Shown in pieces: positions 28,701 to 38,300 of a stretch of DNA of 64,000 nt. This stretch comes from Acestrorhynchus altus (lineage: Eukaryota > Chordata > Actinopteri > Characiformes > Acestrorhynchidae). How positions within the stretch are numbered: the stretch's first letter is position 1; every line of letters starts with the position of its first letter. The stretch covers positions 26,013,700-26,077,699 of the forward strand of contig CM067511.1 in the NCBI GenBank assembly GCA_034509495.1. Direction: 5' to 3'. The notes below the pieces were generated by a model. It was not told the DNA's origin. It did not search any database and saw only the letters and a program-made list of their open reading frames with translations. Position numbers and translations under genes: made by a program.

Positions 28701-29383
28701 CACCTCTCCATCTGGACTCTTCCTATACACTCCATATTACATATTCCCTATATTTTATATCAAGATCTTCTTCTCTGTGTGTACTGTATTGATGCTTCTG
28801 CTGAAACCTTAATTTCCCTGAGGGAACCCTCCCAAAGGGGTCAATAAATTTCTCTCTATCTAGATCCATTGTAAACACGAACTTGAGTGAAGCAGCAGCC
28901 TCCTCAAGTACATTTATCAGAGTCTGAGTGATGATGCCTGAGTGAGTCGACCTGTCAGGCTCCATCAGGCTACATTCTCTACACAAAACCTGTCTGTAAG
29001 AGCCTTCTGCCAGCCACAGCAGCAGAACCACTCTTCCACCAGCAGCTCAGCACCTACTGCTCCTACAACCAGCACCTGAAGCAGCCACGTCGCTCACTGC
29101 TGAGAAGCCTCTTCCTGCTCCACAGCACCCTGAACACACACGCGTCCCAGCTGTGCGAGGAAAGCTTCGACATGTCACAGGACTGGCACAGCAGCACCGC
29201 TCGGGAGGCGGGCGGGCATCACCTCGAAGCCGGCTGCAGGTCGCTGGCGAGTCCGAGGATGCGCAGGCCCCACGGGCCTACAGCCGCAACAAGCAGGCTC
29301 CAAAATAAAGCCCCTTCCGACCGACGGAGCCACTTACCACTGCGCGGAGGGGGCCGGGCGGATCCCGAGGCCTCTTCGGCCAT
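4738..29383 (-). CDS. rabep1: Rabaptin-5, Rab5/Rab4 effector; 18 coding exons, 858 aa
   Basis: Cytosolic coiled-coil dimer on early endosomes. In the known family it binds Rab5-GTP through its C-terminus, Rab4 through its N-terminus, and the exchange factor Rabex-5, and so drives endosome tethering and fusion. Exons on the minus strand: 29383-29338, 24420-24292, 24003-23800, 23379-23219, 21353-21234, 19489-19354, 18929-18751, 18033-17923, 17673-17209, 14959-14855, 13976-13860, 13327-13229, 12124-11984, 10220-10031, 7507-7452, 6996-6898, 6210-6094, 4839-4738. All junctions are GT-AG with consistent phase, and the total of 859 codons includes TGA. Human Rabaptin-5 is 862 aa and matches along the whole length. 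The start ATG sits in a perfect ACCATGG context. Heptad-rich N-terminal (about 16-330) and C-terminal (about 520-850) coiled coils flank a Ser-rich linker. The C-terminus ends in LTDISQLPET. An 11-residue extension of exon 5 and a 12-nt microexon may add isoforms. Confidence 0.97.
6398..6556. mobile_element. hAT-type MITE fragment in rabep1 intron 16
   Basis: The block opens near CTCAAACCTGGTGCTGGC and closes with a GGGGGGCACCAGGAGTTTAAGAG-type inverted end. It has the internal TCAATCAGGTGTTTTGGGAGC motif shared with the copies at 8755-8915, 31590-31705, 38005-38152 and 38455-38602. The inverted CTGGTGC/GCACCAG ends and small size fit a non-autonomous DNA element. Family assignment rests on recollection of fish hAT MITE ends. 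Confidence 0.6.
7872..8290 (+). mobile_element. Tc1-type MITE (CTATATGGAC family), copy 1
   Basis: The core of this copy, including GATGGAGCACCATAATTCCAG and CCACAGCTCAGTGCTGGTGGG, is shared with copies at 33911-34307, 38153-38300, 41292-41766 and 54355-54550. It starts near GGGCAAAAGTACTGGGACAC, the eroded end sequence of the family. Non-coding; open frames through it are fortuitous. It lies in rabep1 intron 14. Confidence 0.75.
8755..8915. mobile_element. hAT-type MITE fragment in rabep1 intron 14
   Basis: It opens with CCTGGTGCTCCCCTGCTC and closes with GGGCATGGGGGCACCA, an imperfect inverted end pair, with an internal TGAATCAGGTGTGATGAGAG. It is the same family as 6398-6556. Confidence 0.55.
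9302..9313 (-). CDS. rabep1: Candidate 12-nt in-frame microexon of rabep1 (D-I-L-E)
   Basis: On the minus strand the 12 bases ACATCCTGGAAG are preceded by a long pyrimidine tract ending in TTCAG (9314-9360) and followed by the donor GTATGA (9296-9301). Exon 14 (ends 10031) and exon 15 (starts 7507) join in phase 1. Inserting 12 nt keeps the frame and adds Asp-Ile-Leu-Glu between EEI and ASF. Skipping it gives EEIASF, which matches the human protein. Microexons with strong upstream pyrimidine tracts are often neuronal, but tissue use is unknown here. Confidence 0.55.
11853..11947. repeat. (AC)n tract punctuated by GG, UG-rich in rabep1 pre-mRNA
   Basis: AC dinucleotide runs are broken at near-regular 14-20 bp steps by GG, giving repeated ACACACGGACAC units. 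It begins 36 nt inside rabep1 intron 13, downstream of the exon 13 donor (exon end 11984). On the transcribed strand it is therefore a UG/CCG-rich tract close to a 5-prime splice site. Confidence 0.95.
13368..13720 (+). mobile_element. Tc1-like transposon 5-prime fragment in rabep1 intron 11
   Basis: It starts with TACACTATATGGACAAAAGAA, a known fish Tc1 end. It then has the leader phrase CACAGGTGTATAAAATCA, and then the decayed start of a transposase (GAGCTCACTGAATTCAAACATGGTACTGTAATAGG, reading E-L-T-E-F-K-H-G-T-V-I-G). The rest of the element is missing. It begins only about 40 bp upstream of the exon 12 splice acceptor at 13328. Confidence 0.75.
15588..17071 (+). mobile_element. Near-full-length dead Tc1-like transposon in rabep1 intron 9
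   Basis: The ends share AATAATTATTTGATCCCTT in inverted context (15601-15619 and 17045-17063). Internal direct-repeat-like copies read AAGTATTTGATCCCC (15768) and TTAAATACTTTTTTCTCTC (16974). Transposase remnants begin at 15937 (MGKTKELSKDVRDK) and resume at 16582 with MFWGCFSAKGTG, then QHNNDPNHTGKAT and WPSQSPDLNPIENLW, the IS630/Tc1 DD34E region. Stops and frameshifts break the reading frame, and a second repeat sits inside it (16390-16546). Antisense ORFs across it are shadows. Confidence 0.92.
16390..16546 (+). mobile_element. Dispersed SINE/MITE-like repeat nested in the Tc1 copy
   Basis: The block starts TTTACATTTACATTTATGGC, carries GCGCTCTTATCCAGATGCGAC, and ends CTCAGACTGGGAATCGAACA. 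This is a very common fish repeat with a tRNA-like GGGAATCGAAC phrase. It interrupts the transposase between the SDETK box and the VKHGGGN box, and some transposase sequence is missing at the junction. Related pieces lie at 18722-18750 and 25502-25640. Confidence 0.75.
17209..17673 (-). CDS. rabep1: rabep1 exon 9: hinge with GGA/adaptin-ear motif and caspase site
   Basis: The largest coding exon (155 codons, residues 363-517) links the two coiled-coil halves. It encodes NLDESDFGPLVGAD near residues 427-440. In mammalian Rabaptin-5 the FGPLV core binds the GAE domain of GGA proteins and gamma-adaptin, and DESD is a caspase-3 cleavage site. Both are intact here. The exon also carries the conserved GYRLVSETEWNLLQQE end. 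It is rich in Ser, Gly and Pro, in contrast to the coiled-coil exons around it. Confidence 0.95.
18722..18750 (-). repeat. End of a dispersed TACATTTAC repeat abutting the rabep1 exon 7 donor
   Basis: On the minus strand exon 7 ends CAG at 18751 and the intron reads GTACATTTACGCCCTTATCC then AGAGCGACTTAC. Apart from its first G, this is the leading end of the repeat seen at 16390-16546. The intron donor therefore coincides with the repeat edge. Confidence 0.7.
18751..18929 (-). CDS. rabep1: rabep1 exon 7 (coiled-coil segment with repeat-edge donor)
   Basis: The exon encodes the coiled-coil stretch from CHMLELERQQHNQLKHT to VEEMKKRDQ (59 codons plus 2 nt). It is preceded by TCTGTACAG and followed by GTACAT. 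The protein matches human Rabaptin-5 closely, so the exon boundary is secure, and the donor hexamer GTACAT comes at least partly from the adjoining dispersed repeat. Confidence 0.95.
19790..20790 (-). mobile_element. Degenerate Tc1-like transposon in rabep1 intron 5
   Basis: Read on the minus strand it has the leader phrase GTTCAAATAAATAGCAGTGTGGAG near 20740. Then come transposase remnants in several frames: KKDMLKRLRYAKTH, EKWRNIL, GPFITYQALW and EYMKILEE, then TSCQMLVGS-type residues and KAVIRNKGYTTKY near 19870. This is the Tc1 order from the middle of the protein to its C-terminus. Many stops and frameshifts mark it as long dead. Confidence 0.75.
21201..21353 (-). CDS. rabep1: rabep1 exon 5, long form with 11 extra codons
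   Basis: The minimal exon, 21353-21234, ends AAG before GTCGGC and joins exon 6 exactly as in human (AAK-VKELNH). A second donor, GTCAGA at 21195-21200, extends the exon by 33 nt and adds VGMAAHREELK in frame. Neither donor matches the consensus well (both have C at +3). The main gene entry uses the short form; the long form gives 869 aa. Confidence 0.6.
22215..22620 (-). mobile_element. Tc1-like transposase remnant in rabep1 intron 4
   Basis: The minus-strand frame contains TVASPDLSPIESVWDANVRN, the signature around the last Tc1/IS630 catalytic acidic residue (SPDLSPIE-x-xWD). A degenerate C-terminal stretch ends ALYQTLY. No intact ends were found. Confidence 0.65.
24428..28420. other. rabep1 intron 1, 4 kb AT-rich stretch
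   Basis: This is the bulk of the 4.9 kb first intron. Apart from the degenerate dispersed repeat at 25502-25640 I see no transposon or exon. Open frames are short and without recognisable motifs. Confidence 0.6.
25502..25640 (+). repeat. Degenerate copy of the TACATTTAC dispersed repeat
   Basis: It starts CTACATTTACATTTTTTAAT and continues GGCAGGTGCCCTTATCAAG, a mutated form of the repeat at 16390-16546. Confidence 0.5.
28430..28880 (+). mobile_element. LINE 3-prime end (L2/CR1-like) in rabep1 intron 1
   Basis: The plus strand contains a damaged C-terminal reverse-transcriptase frame (AISHQPPEEPVQ-type sequence). It then has the same 3-prime tail as 47007-47630, from GCCACCAGAGGAGCCTGTTC to TTAATTTCCCTGAGGG and GGTCAATAAATTTC. 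The shared tail over more than 300 bp shows both are 5-prime-truncated copies of one non-LTR family. Exact clade is uncertain. Confidence 0.8.
28930..29330 (+). other. Unexplained long open frame beside rabep1 exon 1
   Basis: The plus-strand frame has no stop from about 28930 through 29420 but no ATG before 29172. It encodes protein-like sequence, including GYILYTKPVCKSLLP, LFHQQLSTYCSYNQHL and RSLFLLHSTLNTHASQL. I do not recognise the family. It is antisense to rabep1 and runs into its GC-rich promoter, where long open frames arise by chance. It could be a retro-inserted fragment of another gene, the body of the neighbouring LINE, or chance. Confidence 0.3.
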
Positions 29384-29530
29384 GGTTTCCCCGGGCAGAG
29401 GTCTAACTCGCCGGCTGTGAGGCAGAGAAGCTGTAAGGAGGGTCCAAACAAAACGGGGCTACGGCCGACTGCGCGACGTCATGGTGGAGGCAGCGTGGAG
29501 CGCGCATGCGCAAAGCGTCTAACGCCGCAC
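29384..29530 (-). promoter_or_regulatory. rabep1: rabep1 CpG-rich promoter and 5-prime UTR
   Basis: This is a GC- and CpG-rich, TATA-less stretch directly upstream of the rabep1 ATG. It carries a palindromic NRF1-type site (GCGCATGCGC, 29502-29511) and a CRE-like CGACGTCA (29474-29481) with one mismatch to the TGACGTCA consensus. Both are typical of housekeeping promoters. The same block could also act toward the right. Confidence 0.55.
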
Positions 29531-30940
29531 GCAGGGCATCACGGAGCGTTTAGAAATTATGCTTTAATGTCATTAAAGTGACATTACGCAAAATCCTTTG
29601 CGGAACGTGTAAAGAATAAAACAAAGGTGCGCGCATACAAATAGAAGAACTGTGTTTGAAAAAAAGATATTTAGAAATTGAAAAATAGGTTTGAAAAAAA
29701 ATGTTGTTGGTATGGTGTTTGTAACCCTAATGTAGAAAGATGTCTCAATTTCTACCTTTTCTAAATCGAATATGTGTATTTTTACATTAGCATTGGAAGA
29801 ATATAAGTGCATGAAAAGCAGACCAATGAGCTTGGATTTTCTGTAGTCACTCTTATGCCATTAAACACCATTATATTGAGAGCTTCAAGTCTCAACTGTA
29901 TTTAAGATACATCTGAAATTTCCTTTAGGATCAATAACTTTTTTCTCTTTTCTTCTCTTCTCTTATCTTCTCTTTTCTATAACATGAGTGAATAGGATTT
30001 CTTGAACATCACAACTATCACACCTATAGTCACCTTAGATTGTGTGATGATATTTAAGTGCACAGGAGTGTTAGGCTGCTTGTAGCATTAATGTTCATTA
30101 TTCATATATTTTAACTTTCTAATGACCTCTGTGGATCCACTGGCTTTCAAAGCAAATATCTACAGGTCATTTTATACCGCAGAGTATAACTGCATTTATT
30201 TTTTTTATTCTATTTGTTTTATTTATTGAAAAATTCAGAAATGCAGAAATCCCATTTATACAGAAATGTTGACATTACAGAATAAAGAACCACTTCAGTG
30301 GAGTACATCAGATATCTGTATTATTTTAAAATCAGTAGCATCCATATCTCTACTGATGTTGCCTGCATCTGAGTTCTATTTATATAAAGTTATATGGTAC
30401 TTAAATAATATGTATATTTCTGCTCATTTTACTAATAACTACACAATTACATGTTGTAATATTTAGGGCAAAGTTTATTCACTTTTTCCAATTAAAATTT
30501 GACTGAATGTGTACTTTTATTAGTACTTTCTGAATAAATGATCATTTTATTACACCCTTATACCAAAGTGAAAGCAGTGCTTTTTAGTTTTAGTATTTAG
30601 ATTTTAGATTCATGTCTAGATTCATGTCTATGTTTTTATTGAGCTTATTTTGGATGTTCTCCATAGTACCCAGTTGGATTTTAGTTATTTGATACCATTT
30701 GTATTATTGTTGATCAGGATGTTTTATAGCTCATGAAAATCAGAAATTTAGAACCTTACATTATTTCAATATTGAAATTCATGTTTGAATAAATTACAAA
30801 TCAGTATCAATATCTTGAAATTTGTATTTAAATTTTAAATATGCAACTTTAAATACTTCATAAATTAATGATAGGTAAGGCAAAATGAGAAAGCTTGATG
30901 GACTAGAGTTTCTTTTAGATTGATATTATACTGTCACATG
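29531..30940. other. rabep1-scimp intergenic AT-rich spacer
   Basis: This is AT-rich sequence with no gene seen. A pyrimidine-rich run of TCTTTTC/TCTTCTC units lies at about 29938-29981. Confidence 0.5.
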
Positions 30941-30942
30941 AG

Positions 30943-31175
30943 TATAAAGAAGCAGAGAATCAGGATCTATTTTCCCAATCAAACACTTAATTTCAGGGGT
31001 CATTCTAATGTGTATTGACCTCCAGTGAGTAAGACCGTGGGAGGGCCAGTGGGTGTTGAAGAGGAAGAAAACTGACAGGAAACCTTTTAGAGAACTACAT
31101 TTGCTGTTCTGTTGGATTCCTCGACCAACTCTTCTGCCTCAGTTGTATATGTGATTGTGGATATTTAATTTAAAG
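30943..31175 (+). promoter_or_regulatory. scimp: Possible scimp promoter and first non-coding exon
   Basis: TATAAA at 30943-30948 lies about 230 bp before a good donor (AAAG|GTAATG, GT at 31176-31177). Between them is an ETS/PU.1-like purine box (GAGGAAGAAA, 31061-31070). That would suit a leukocyte gene, but the start site and this exon are guesses from motif spacing only. Confidence 0.25.
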
Positions 31176-31589
31176 GTAATGAAACAAATTCATTTTATTA
31201 TGAGGATTACATTATAATTTACATTGTTTTGCAAACTGTATTATAATCTAGCCTTTAATGATGAAGCCTAAGCAATGTACTTTGTGTGCTTTGGAAAATG
31301 AGAGTGTGTGTTTCCTCTTCCAAAAAGAGGAAAAGCATGGGGTTTTTTTTACAAAGAGAAATCTTTGTAAAAGTAAGCTTTGTAAAAATATTTTACATTG
31401 TTTGAGCTGATTCTCCAATGTCCTATATTTGACCTTAATATACCCCATGCCAGTCTGAAGGGCTTGTTAATGAGCTGATTAATCAAGTATGGAGTGAAAG
31501 CTCTTAAACTGTAATTCTCATTCCTAATCCTGGAAGCAACCATAGCCATTCTTTTTGTGGTGTTTTCATATTGTACTGCATCCAGTTTC

Positions 31590-31705
31590 ACTCAGAAAGG
31601 ACTTAGTTAGTTTGTTGTTTAGTGGGATCAGGTGGGCTGGAATTAGAGTAAATACTTTGGGGCAGTGGTACTACAGGACCAAGACTGAGAACCACTGCTC
31701 TAAAA
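31590..31705. mobile_element. hAT-type MITE remnant
   Basis: The block ends GGACCAAGACTGAGAACCACTGCT, the mutated terminal phrase of the CAGTGGTTCTCAA-type hAT ends. Internal GGGATCAGGTGGGCTGGA relates it to the copies in rabep1 introns. Confidence 0.5.
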
Positions 31706-32081
31706 TATGCAAGTTCACATTGTTGTTGGTCTGTTAACTGGAAATATTAATGGGAAATAAGTTTTAATAAGCGTGCATCAGTCAGATTTTAGCAAGAAGA
31801 TCTGATCTGATACTGGAGATAAAGGAATAGCAGAACTGATCTGATCTTAAATGAAGAGATTCCACTAAAGACAACTCATTCTAAAACTCAGTTGTTCTCA
31901 AACATATTGGCTTGTTACTGGAGTATCTGTATGTGATGCTTTTATATATATACTGGTATATAAATATTTAAAAAGACAAAAGGACAGGTTACATAGGGAA
32001 ATTCAGGGTTCAGGCTTTCTGTCACTGGTTTTGAAGAAAGAACTATTTAAAGACAATCTTCATGATGCTCTTTCCTCCCAG

Positions 32082-32213
32082 GAAGTACAGCTCATCGGAC
32101 AAAATAAACCACAGAGAAGAATGAGCTGACTGGCCTACCACTGAGAAGAGAGCTATTATAAGCACCTAACATCATATAATGTTAATTAACACTGCCTTTA
32201 AAGAACCATAGAG
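32082..32213 (+). other. scimp: Likely scimp 5-prime UTR exon with two upstream ORFs
   Basis: A clean acceptor (TTTCCTCCCAG, ending 32081) and donor (AGAG|GTAAGA) bound 132 nt. No long frame is present. Splicing it to the coding exon at 32325 places ...AGC before ATGG, giving A at -3 and G at +4, a good Kozak context made by the junction. It contains two upstream ORFs: ATG-AGC-TGA at 32121-32129 and a 10-codon ORF at 32179-32211 that stops 2 nt before the splice site. Confidence 0.6.
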
Positions 32214-32325
32214 GTAAGAACTGATATACTACATTGTGTGTGGAGTAAAATGATTTTACTGCTTAAAAAAGTTTCAGTGAATGTTGTTGCATGTTGACAT
32301 TATTTGTCTTTTGCTTATCATTAGC

Positions 32326-35300
32326 ATGGCACCCTTCCTGTGGCTGGTAACAGCAGGGGTAATTGTGTCAACTCTGATAATAATCCTCATCTTTGTCATT
32401 GTCAACATATGTATTAGTAAGAAAGGTAAGTGTTGTCTATCTGATTTCAGATCAGAAAGGTAAATTCAGTATATGTTAATTGAAAGGTGTAAATAAAAAA
32501 CATTTAGAATGTGTTTAAAATGATGAATGGAGCTGCAGATAATTATAAAATGACAAGCATAATAACAAGTAAGTACCATGAGGGAAAATGTGTGTAAATT
32601 AACAATAGACAATTAAAGTGTACAGAAAAATTACTGTACAATTTAATACCAACCCAGAATTTGTCAAATAATAGGATATGGCATTAAAACATCTAAAATA
32701 TCTTTTAGTGTGTTAATACATATTTAATAATTTAATTTAATAATATTGACAATTCTGTTGTTCACAAAAATACCACATATGATTCCAATCTTTCGAACAG
32801 TGATGTACAGTTTGTGCATATTCTATAAACTACAGTATAACCAAAGTGCCGTCAAATATATGTAATATGAAAGTTTTTTAATGCATTTGATCCTTATATG
32901 GACAAAATACCAGCATATATGCTATACTGTGGTTGGAATGTGCCTTTTTACATAGACACTACTGAGATACTGTACCTTGTGATGTTTGGGCTTTGCATTA
33001 TTAATTCATGCAGCCCTTAAATGCATTCATACTTGTTATATATGTCCAGTAAACAGAGCACGACTTTCTTATGGCCAATAGAAAATTTCCAACAACATTT
33101 TAAAGCTTACGTGCCTAACAAGAACAGAAACCATACGATCTTCGTCTTATGCCTAAATCAGCACAAATGAGGTCATCTCAAAAAGATATGTAGCTTCTGC
33201 TGGCCCTAAAAGAACACTGTGAATAAAAGAACTGGGATTTTTGTCCGGTTCTACCAATGACCAGTCCATCCCTGTTGTGGCAAAACAAATGACAAGCACG
33301 GTATAAATGGAATTACATTAAAAGTATCAATGTATCAATGTAACCATTTAACAATTATTTAGAAAACTCATAGCAGAACTCTCAGAACCACCAGGGAATT
33401 GCATAAGCATCACAGGCACTTCTTCTTAGTTTCTTGTAACATCATTATTGCTGTTCCACAGCTTTCATACTCATCAGTCATTATTCTGGGCAAGTATTTT
33501 TTTAGTTTCATTTAAATTATTTGAAACAGATATTTATGTACATATGCAAAGCCTCCAGGTTATGCATGCAGTGTGGTCAGGAAACGAATCAGTCACGGAA
33601 AAAGGCAATACTTTTCCATTGTATTTTTACTAGTGTAAACACTATTATATTGGCTGTCAGTCATTCAATATATGAATACAACAAAATACACATGGAAAGA
33701 GACAATTGTTCTAGGTACAGGGTTAATTATCCTCTTGCAGCCTCATCAATGGTTCATTTTTGACAGCAGGTGCCTAGTATTGTACAATGAACCAAGACAA
33801 GCAGTGATACTGTTATGTATTAAGCTGTGCCTTATACATTTTCACCAGCACCACACACCACATACGCCAGTATCTAAATACTATACTTTTGACCATATAA
33901 GGTATACACATACACTATATGGATTAAGGTATTGGGATATGTGCTTATTTGATTTGATTGTATTCAGTGACAATAGCATTAATGAGCTCAAGATGTCAGA
34001 TCCACACTCCACCCCAAAAGTAATGGCTGGAACACCATCATTTCAGACAATACAGTTTCACTGCACCACAGCTCAGTGCTGAGGACTTTAAACCTTTTTG
34101 GACCACACCTGGTATAAGGCATGGTGCCAATAGGATCATGTTAATCTGCCCCAGAGATTCCTATTCTATTTGCAGTACTTCGCTACAAGAATTAGGAAAG
34201 CTAAGTGGGTGCTTTTGCGCATCTGTGTTAGCAATGGGTGGTCCTTGTAGCAGCTGTTTGTATTCATTAGAAGGGATGTCCACCAACATTTGGACATATA
34301 TTATATCAGTGTGTTGAGGAAGGTCCTTTATCCCACTGTCTGGTCAACAGGCAGCCGAGGAGTTCATTTTAAGGGTGGCTGATAAATTGTGAATGGCAAC
34401 AGATTATGATAATAGTCTGTAACTGTACCAACAGTAGTGGATCTATAACAGGCCAGTGAGTGTAAGTACAAAGCAGGCATTTCTAATAAAAGAGATAATG
34501 AATGGTTATTACTGGGAACAACTGGTCCTTTCTAAAACATCAGTTATTCACATTTCACCCCGTAGCTGACTTATTAAATAAACATGAATTCATTCTTGGA
34601 CAGTAACCATTTTAGGGGAATTTGTGGGTCTTGTGATGGGTATTTTTATTTGCGACTGCATGATGTATCAGAGGTTGGCCTCAGTTTTGTCTTTTTCTTC
34701 CCCTTTCAGCTGCCAGACGTTGTGCTCAAATATCAAGACAAAATCACTATATAAGTGATGAAAAGTAAGTCTGAAAAGTCACTAGTTATGTAGCAAAAGC
34801 AGTATCTGATTAAAAAAAAAACATAATTGTGATGTGCCACTGAGCTGTAACAGAAATGCTTGTGCTCTTATGTCCTTTAGCAGTGTCTCAGTGAGAATTA
34901 CACCTCCTGTTTGTAGATGGAACCCAGGAGCAAGTAAAACCAATTCTCCCTATTGCTGAATTGAAGCCCAGTCAAATTTTTTGAATGTGACAAATTTCAC
35001 ATTTTGTTTTCTGTGTTGGCAGAAATGAAGTGGATACAACAAATATGTGTGTGATGTGAAAATAACTATTTTATTTTCCAGTAAATTGAGAGCTTAAGTG
35101 TTTGTGTGGGTGTATTCTAACCCAAATGTCCACAGCTTTGCAAACGACCAGATAAAATGAGGTGGGATATCTGGTTTTATGATACTGAACCGCTGATCAC
35201 ACAATAAACATGTAAATAGTTGTTGTGTTAATATATTCTTAGCTTTATTGCTCCTGAGCTGAGTATAATTCAACAAGGACAAGAGAGACATGGTAGAAAA

Positions 35301-38300
35301 ATACTACAGGAAATAAATAGGATTAGAGTTTCACAGTGCTACGCATTTCTTGCAAGAGCTTTCATACCCACTCCACCAAACTTATGTAGTGCAATAACTG
35401 CCATTCTGGGCTTGGAGTGTTCTATTTTCTCTTTTACAAATCACTGGAACATCACAATGATTTAGAATTTTATTTATTTATTTTTTTTTAAATAATTGTA
35501 AAAATATAAAAAAAATGAACGATGACTGAAAGGCACACAAATAGAATAAGTTGATGTCAGGGGAAATTAAGATGCAATTTTTATTCCTTCACAGCCTGTG
35601 TCCGGCTCATACATATGTAGAGCAGAAACCACCTCCGCTGCCTTCAAGAGATCAGTTCTTCACAGAGTCAAGTAAGGATCCATGTTCACTTACACTGTAG
35701 GGTTTCAATTACTATGATTAAAACAAGATTAACCTTGCATTTCACTTTTTCTCTTTAAGCTAAAACATGTCTTGGCCAGATTCACTTAAGGTTTAGTGAC
35801 AATTTTGTGACAATTTGAAACTTACACAAGGTTCCACTTTTCTAAACATACTCAACTGACTGATGTATTTATCTTAAGTTTGCTTCTTTACTTGAGCACT
35901 GGAGCACGAGTGCAACTCATAGAGGGCCTCATTTCTCTAGAGATTATACAAGCAGTTTATTTTTGTTATGACACATTCACCTATCTATACCCTTCTGTAC
36001 TGTATATAAAAGCATTAATACAGTATGCAATGCACTAGGGGGATTTTATGGACAACATATACAATAGTATTTATAGTGCAATAGTTTACACTATTACATG
36101 TGCATGGGCTTATTCTAGAAAATCAGACTGAAAGTGAAAATATATTTTCTAAAGCAGAGGTCATTTCCAGTTATGAATGGGGAAACACTGTCAATCTTTA
36201 CTTCTTGTAAATGTATTAATCATAATCATAATAATCATAATTCTAAGTGCTCAATCATCTGATCCTGTTTGATTTCCAGAGTCCAACAGTTATGAGGAAA
36301 TGGACACTTTAGTGGAATCCACGAAAGAAATGAAAAGTTCATTTCCACCACAACCAACAATCAATAAGCACTGTGAGACCTTGTCCAAAGAGGAGGAAGC
36401 GAAGAGTGTGTCTGAAAGCTATGACGATGTTGAACAACTTAACAGAAGTGGTAAGGATAACTGGTGAATTGGCAACAAGCCCTCAAAAGCTGAAACACCA
36501 CTGACAACTGCAATATGACTTGGTGGGGCTAAACTGTGGTAAGCTGAACAGGTGGAGGGTATTTTTTTCTTTTTTTAGGTGATTCACTAAAACTAGTGAT
36601 TCATTATAAAACCTTTTGTATGTTCAATGAGTTACTAACAAGCCAGATTCAATTATATCATACGGTTGAATGCAGTATGTTACTGTGTGTGTCACACATT
36701 TAAGTCGTGTGCAACAGTCTGGAACGTTTTAAGAGCATAAATTCAAAGCACCAATTTTCAGTGCATCACCATGTATCTTTACAATATGTATGATGATAAT
36801 GACGTTTATTTTTTCATCAAGAGGAAAGTAAAATAAATGGTCAAGATACATACTTGTACATCTTAGAGAAATAGAATAAAGTGCATTTTTCACAGTTTAA
36901 TTCATAATTCAGGTAAAATGTCATATATTCATTACATGTAAAGTGAGAGATTTCAAACCATTTTGTTTTATTTTTAGTTAATGAATCTCGAAAATGCAGT
37001 TTCAAATTATCTGAATATTTCACTTCAAATTTGAGTAAATTACTATTCAAACAGTATAAATACCAGGTTAAATTCAGCATATGCCACCACTGTCATGGGG
37101 GAGACTACTGATCGTACAGTTGTCCAGAAAATTATCATTGACAACCTCCACAAATTTTCCAAGCACATTAAAGGAAAGTTGACTTGAACACAGGCAACAA
37201 TGACCAGAGCCTTGAGAGGACTGTTATGAAATGTCCATTTATGAACTTGGGGGAGTTTCACAAGGCGTGGTTTGAGGTTGGTGTCTGTGCACCACACACA
37301 GATGTCTTCAGGAAAGGGATTACAACTGCTGCATTCCTAATATCCAGCCAGTTCTGAATCAGAGAAAACATCAGAAGCGTTTAATTTGGACTAAGGAGGA
37401 AAAGAACTGGACTGTGGCCCAGCGCTCCAAAGTCCTCTTTTCATATGAAAGTAAATTTTGCATTCCATTTGGAAATCAAAAGTCCTAGAGTCTCAACAAT
37501 ACAAGCTTCTAGATTCTGGAGGAAGAGTGCAGAGGCACAGAATCCAGATGTTTTCTTTTTCCAGGAGGACTTGGCCACAGAGTCAAAGCATCATATATAT
37601 AGTTTATTAAATATTAAAATATTTTGAGAAACTGGATTTCTGCCATACTGATTTAAAGTAAAACATCAAAGCCTTGAAATGTTACATACAACATGAATAT
37701 AAAATGTGCAGTTTAAGAGCTCAATTATGAATATTTTTCAGAATATTCTAACTGTGAGCTGCACTAGTAATACATAGTAAAGATACACAATTTACATATG
37801 TAAACTAAGCTACACAAGCAGACTGAATTCACTGTTTCTCTAATGTTACAAGGACCAAGTCATTTGCATGTGATTCAAATATTGTGCAAAAGACACCTGG
37901 CCATCCACAGTTTCCCCAAAATCAAGGGTATTGGCTGGCTGTTTGTCCCCCATTATTGCGGTAACAACCTGTAACAGCCACTTGTGAAAGCATTTACTCT
38001 AGATCAGGGGTAGGTAACCCTGGTCCTGGAGTAGCAGCTTCAGGCACATGTTACTTATTATCCTGCTCTAACAGACTTACTAACCTGGCAACTAACAGGT
38101 GAGTTGAATCAGATGTGCTTGAGCAGGAGGAGCACAAATCTGTGCAGGAGATCTTGATTGGAATGTCACTCCAATTTCAGCAGACAGTATTGGAGGGAGT
38201 TCCATCATTCCAGAGAATGACGTTCTCTTACTTAACGTGGGGGAGGGGTTATACCATTTCAGCCAGCACTTTGGGAATGGTGACTATAGGCTCATGAAGG

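Noticed and set aside
29481..29522. Plus-strand ATG ORF in the rabep1 promoter
   Set aside because: It is only 13 codons long in a CpG-rich promoter and has no support as a gene.
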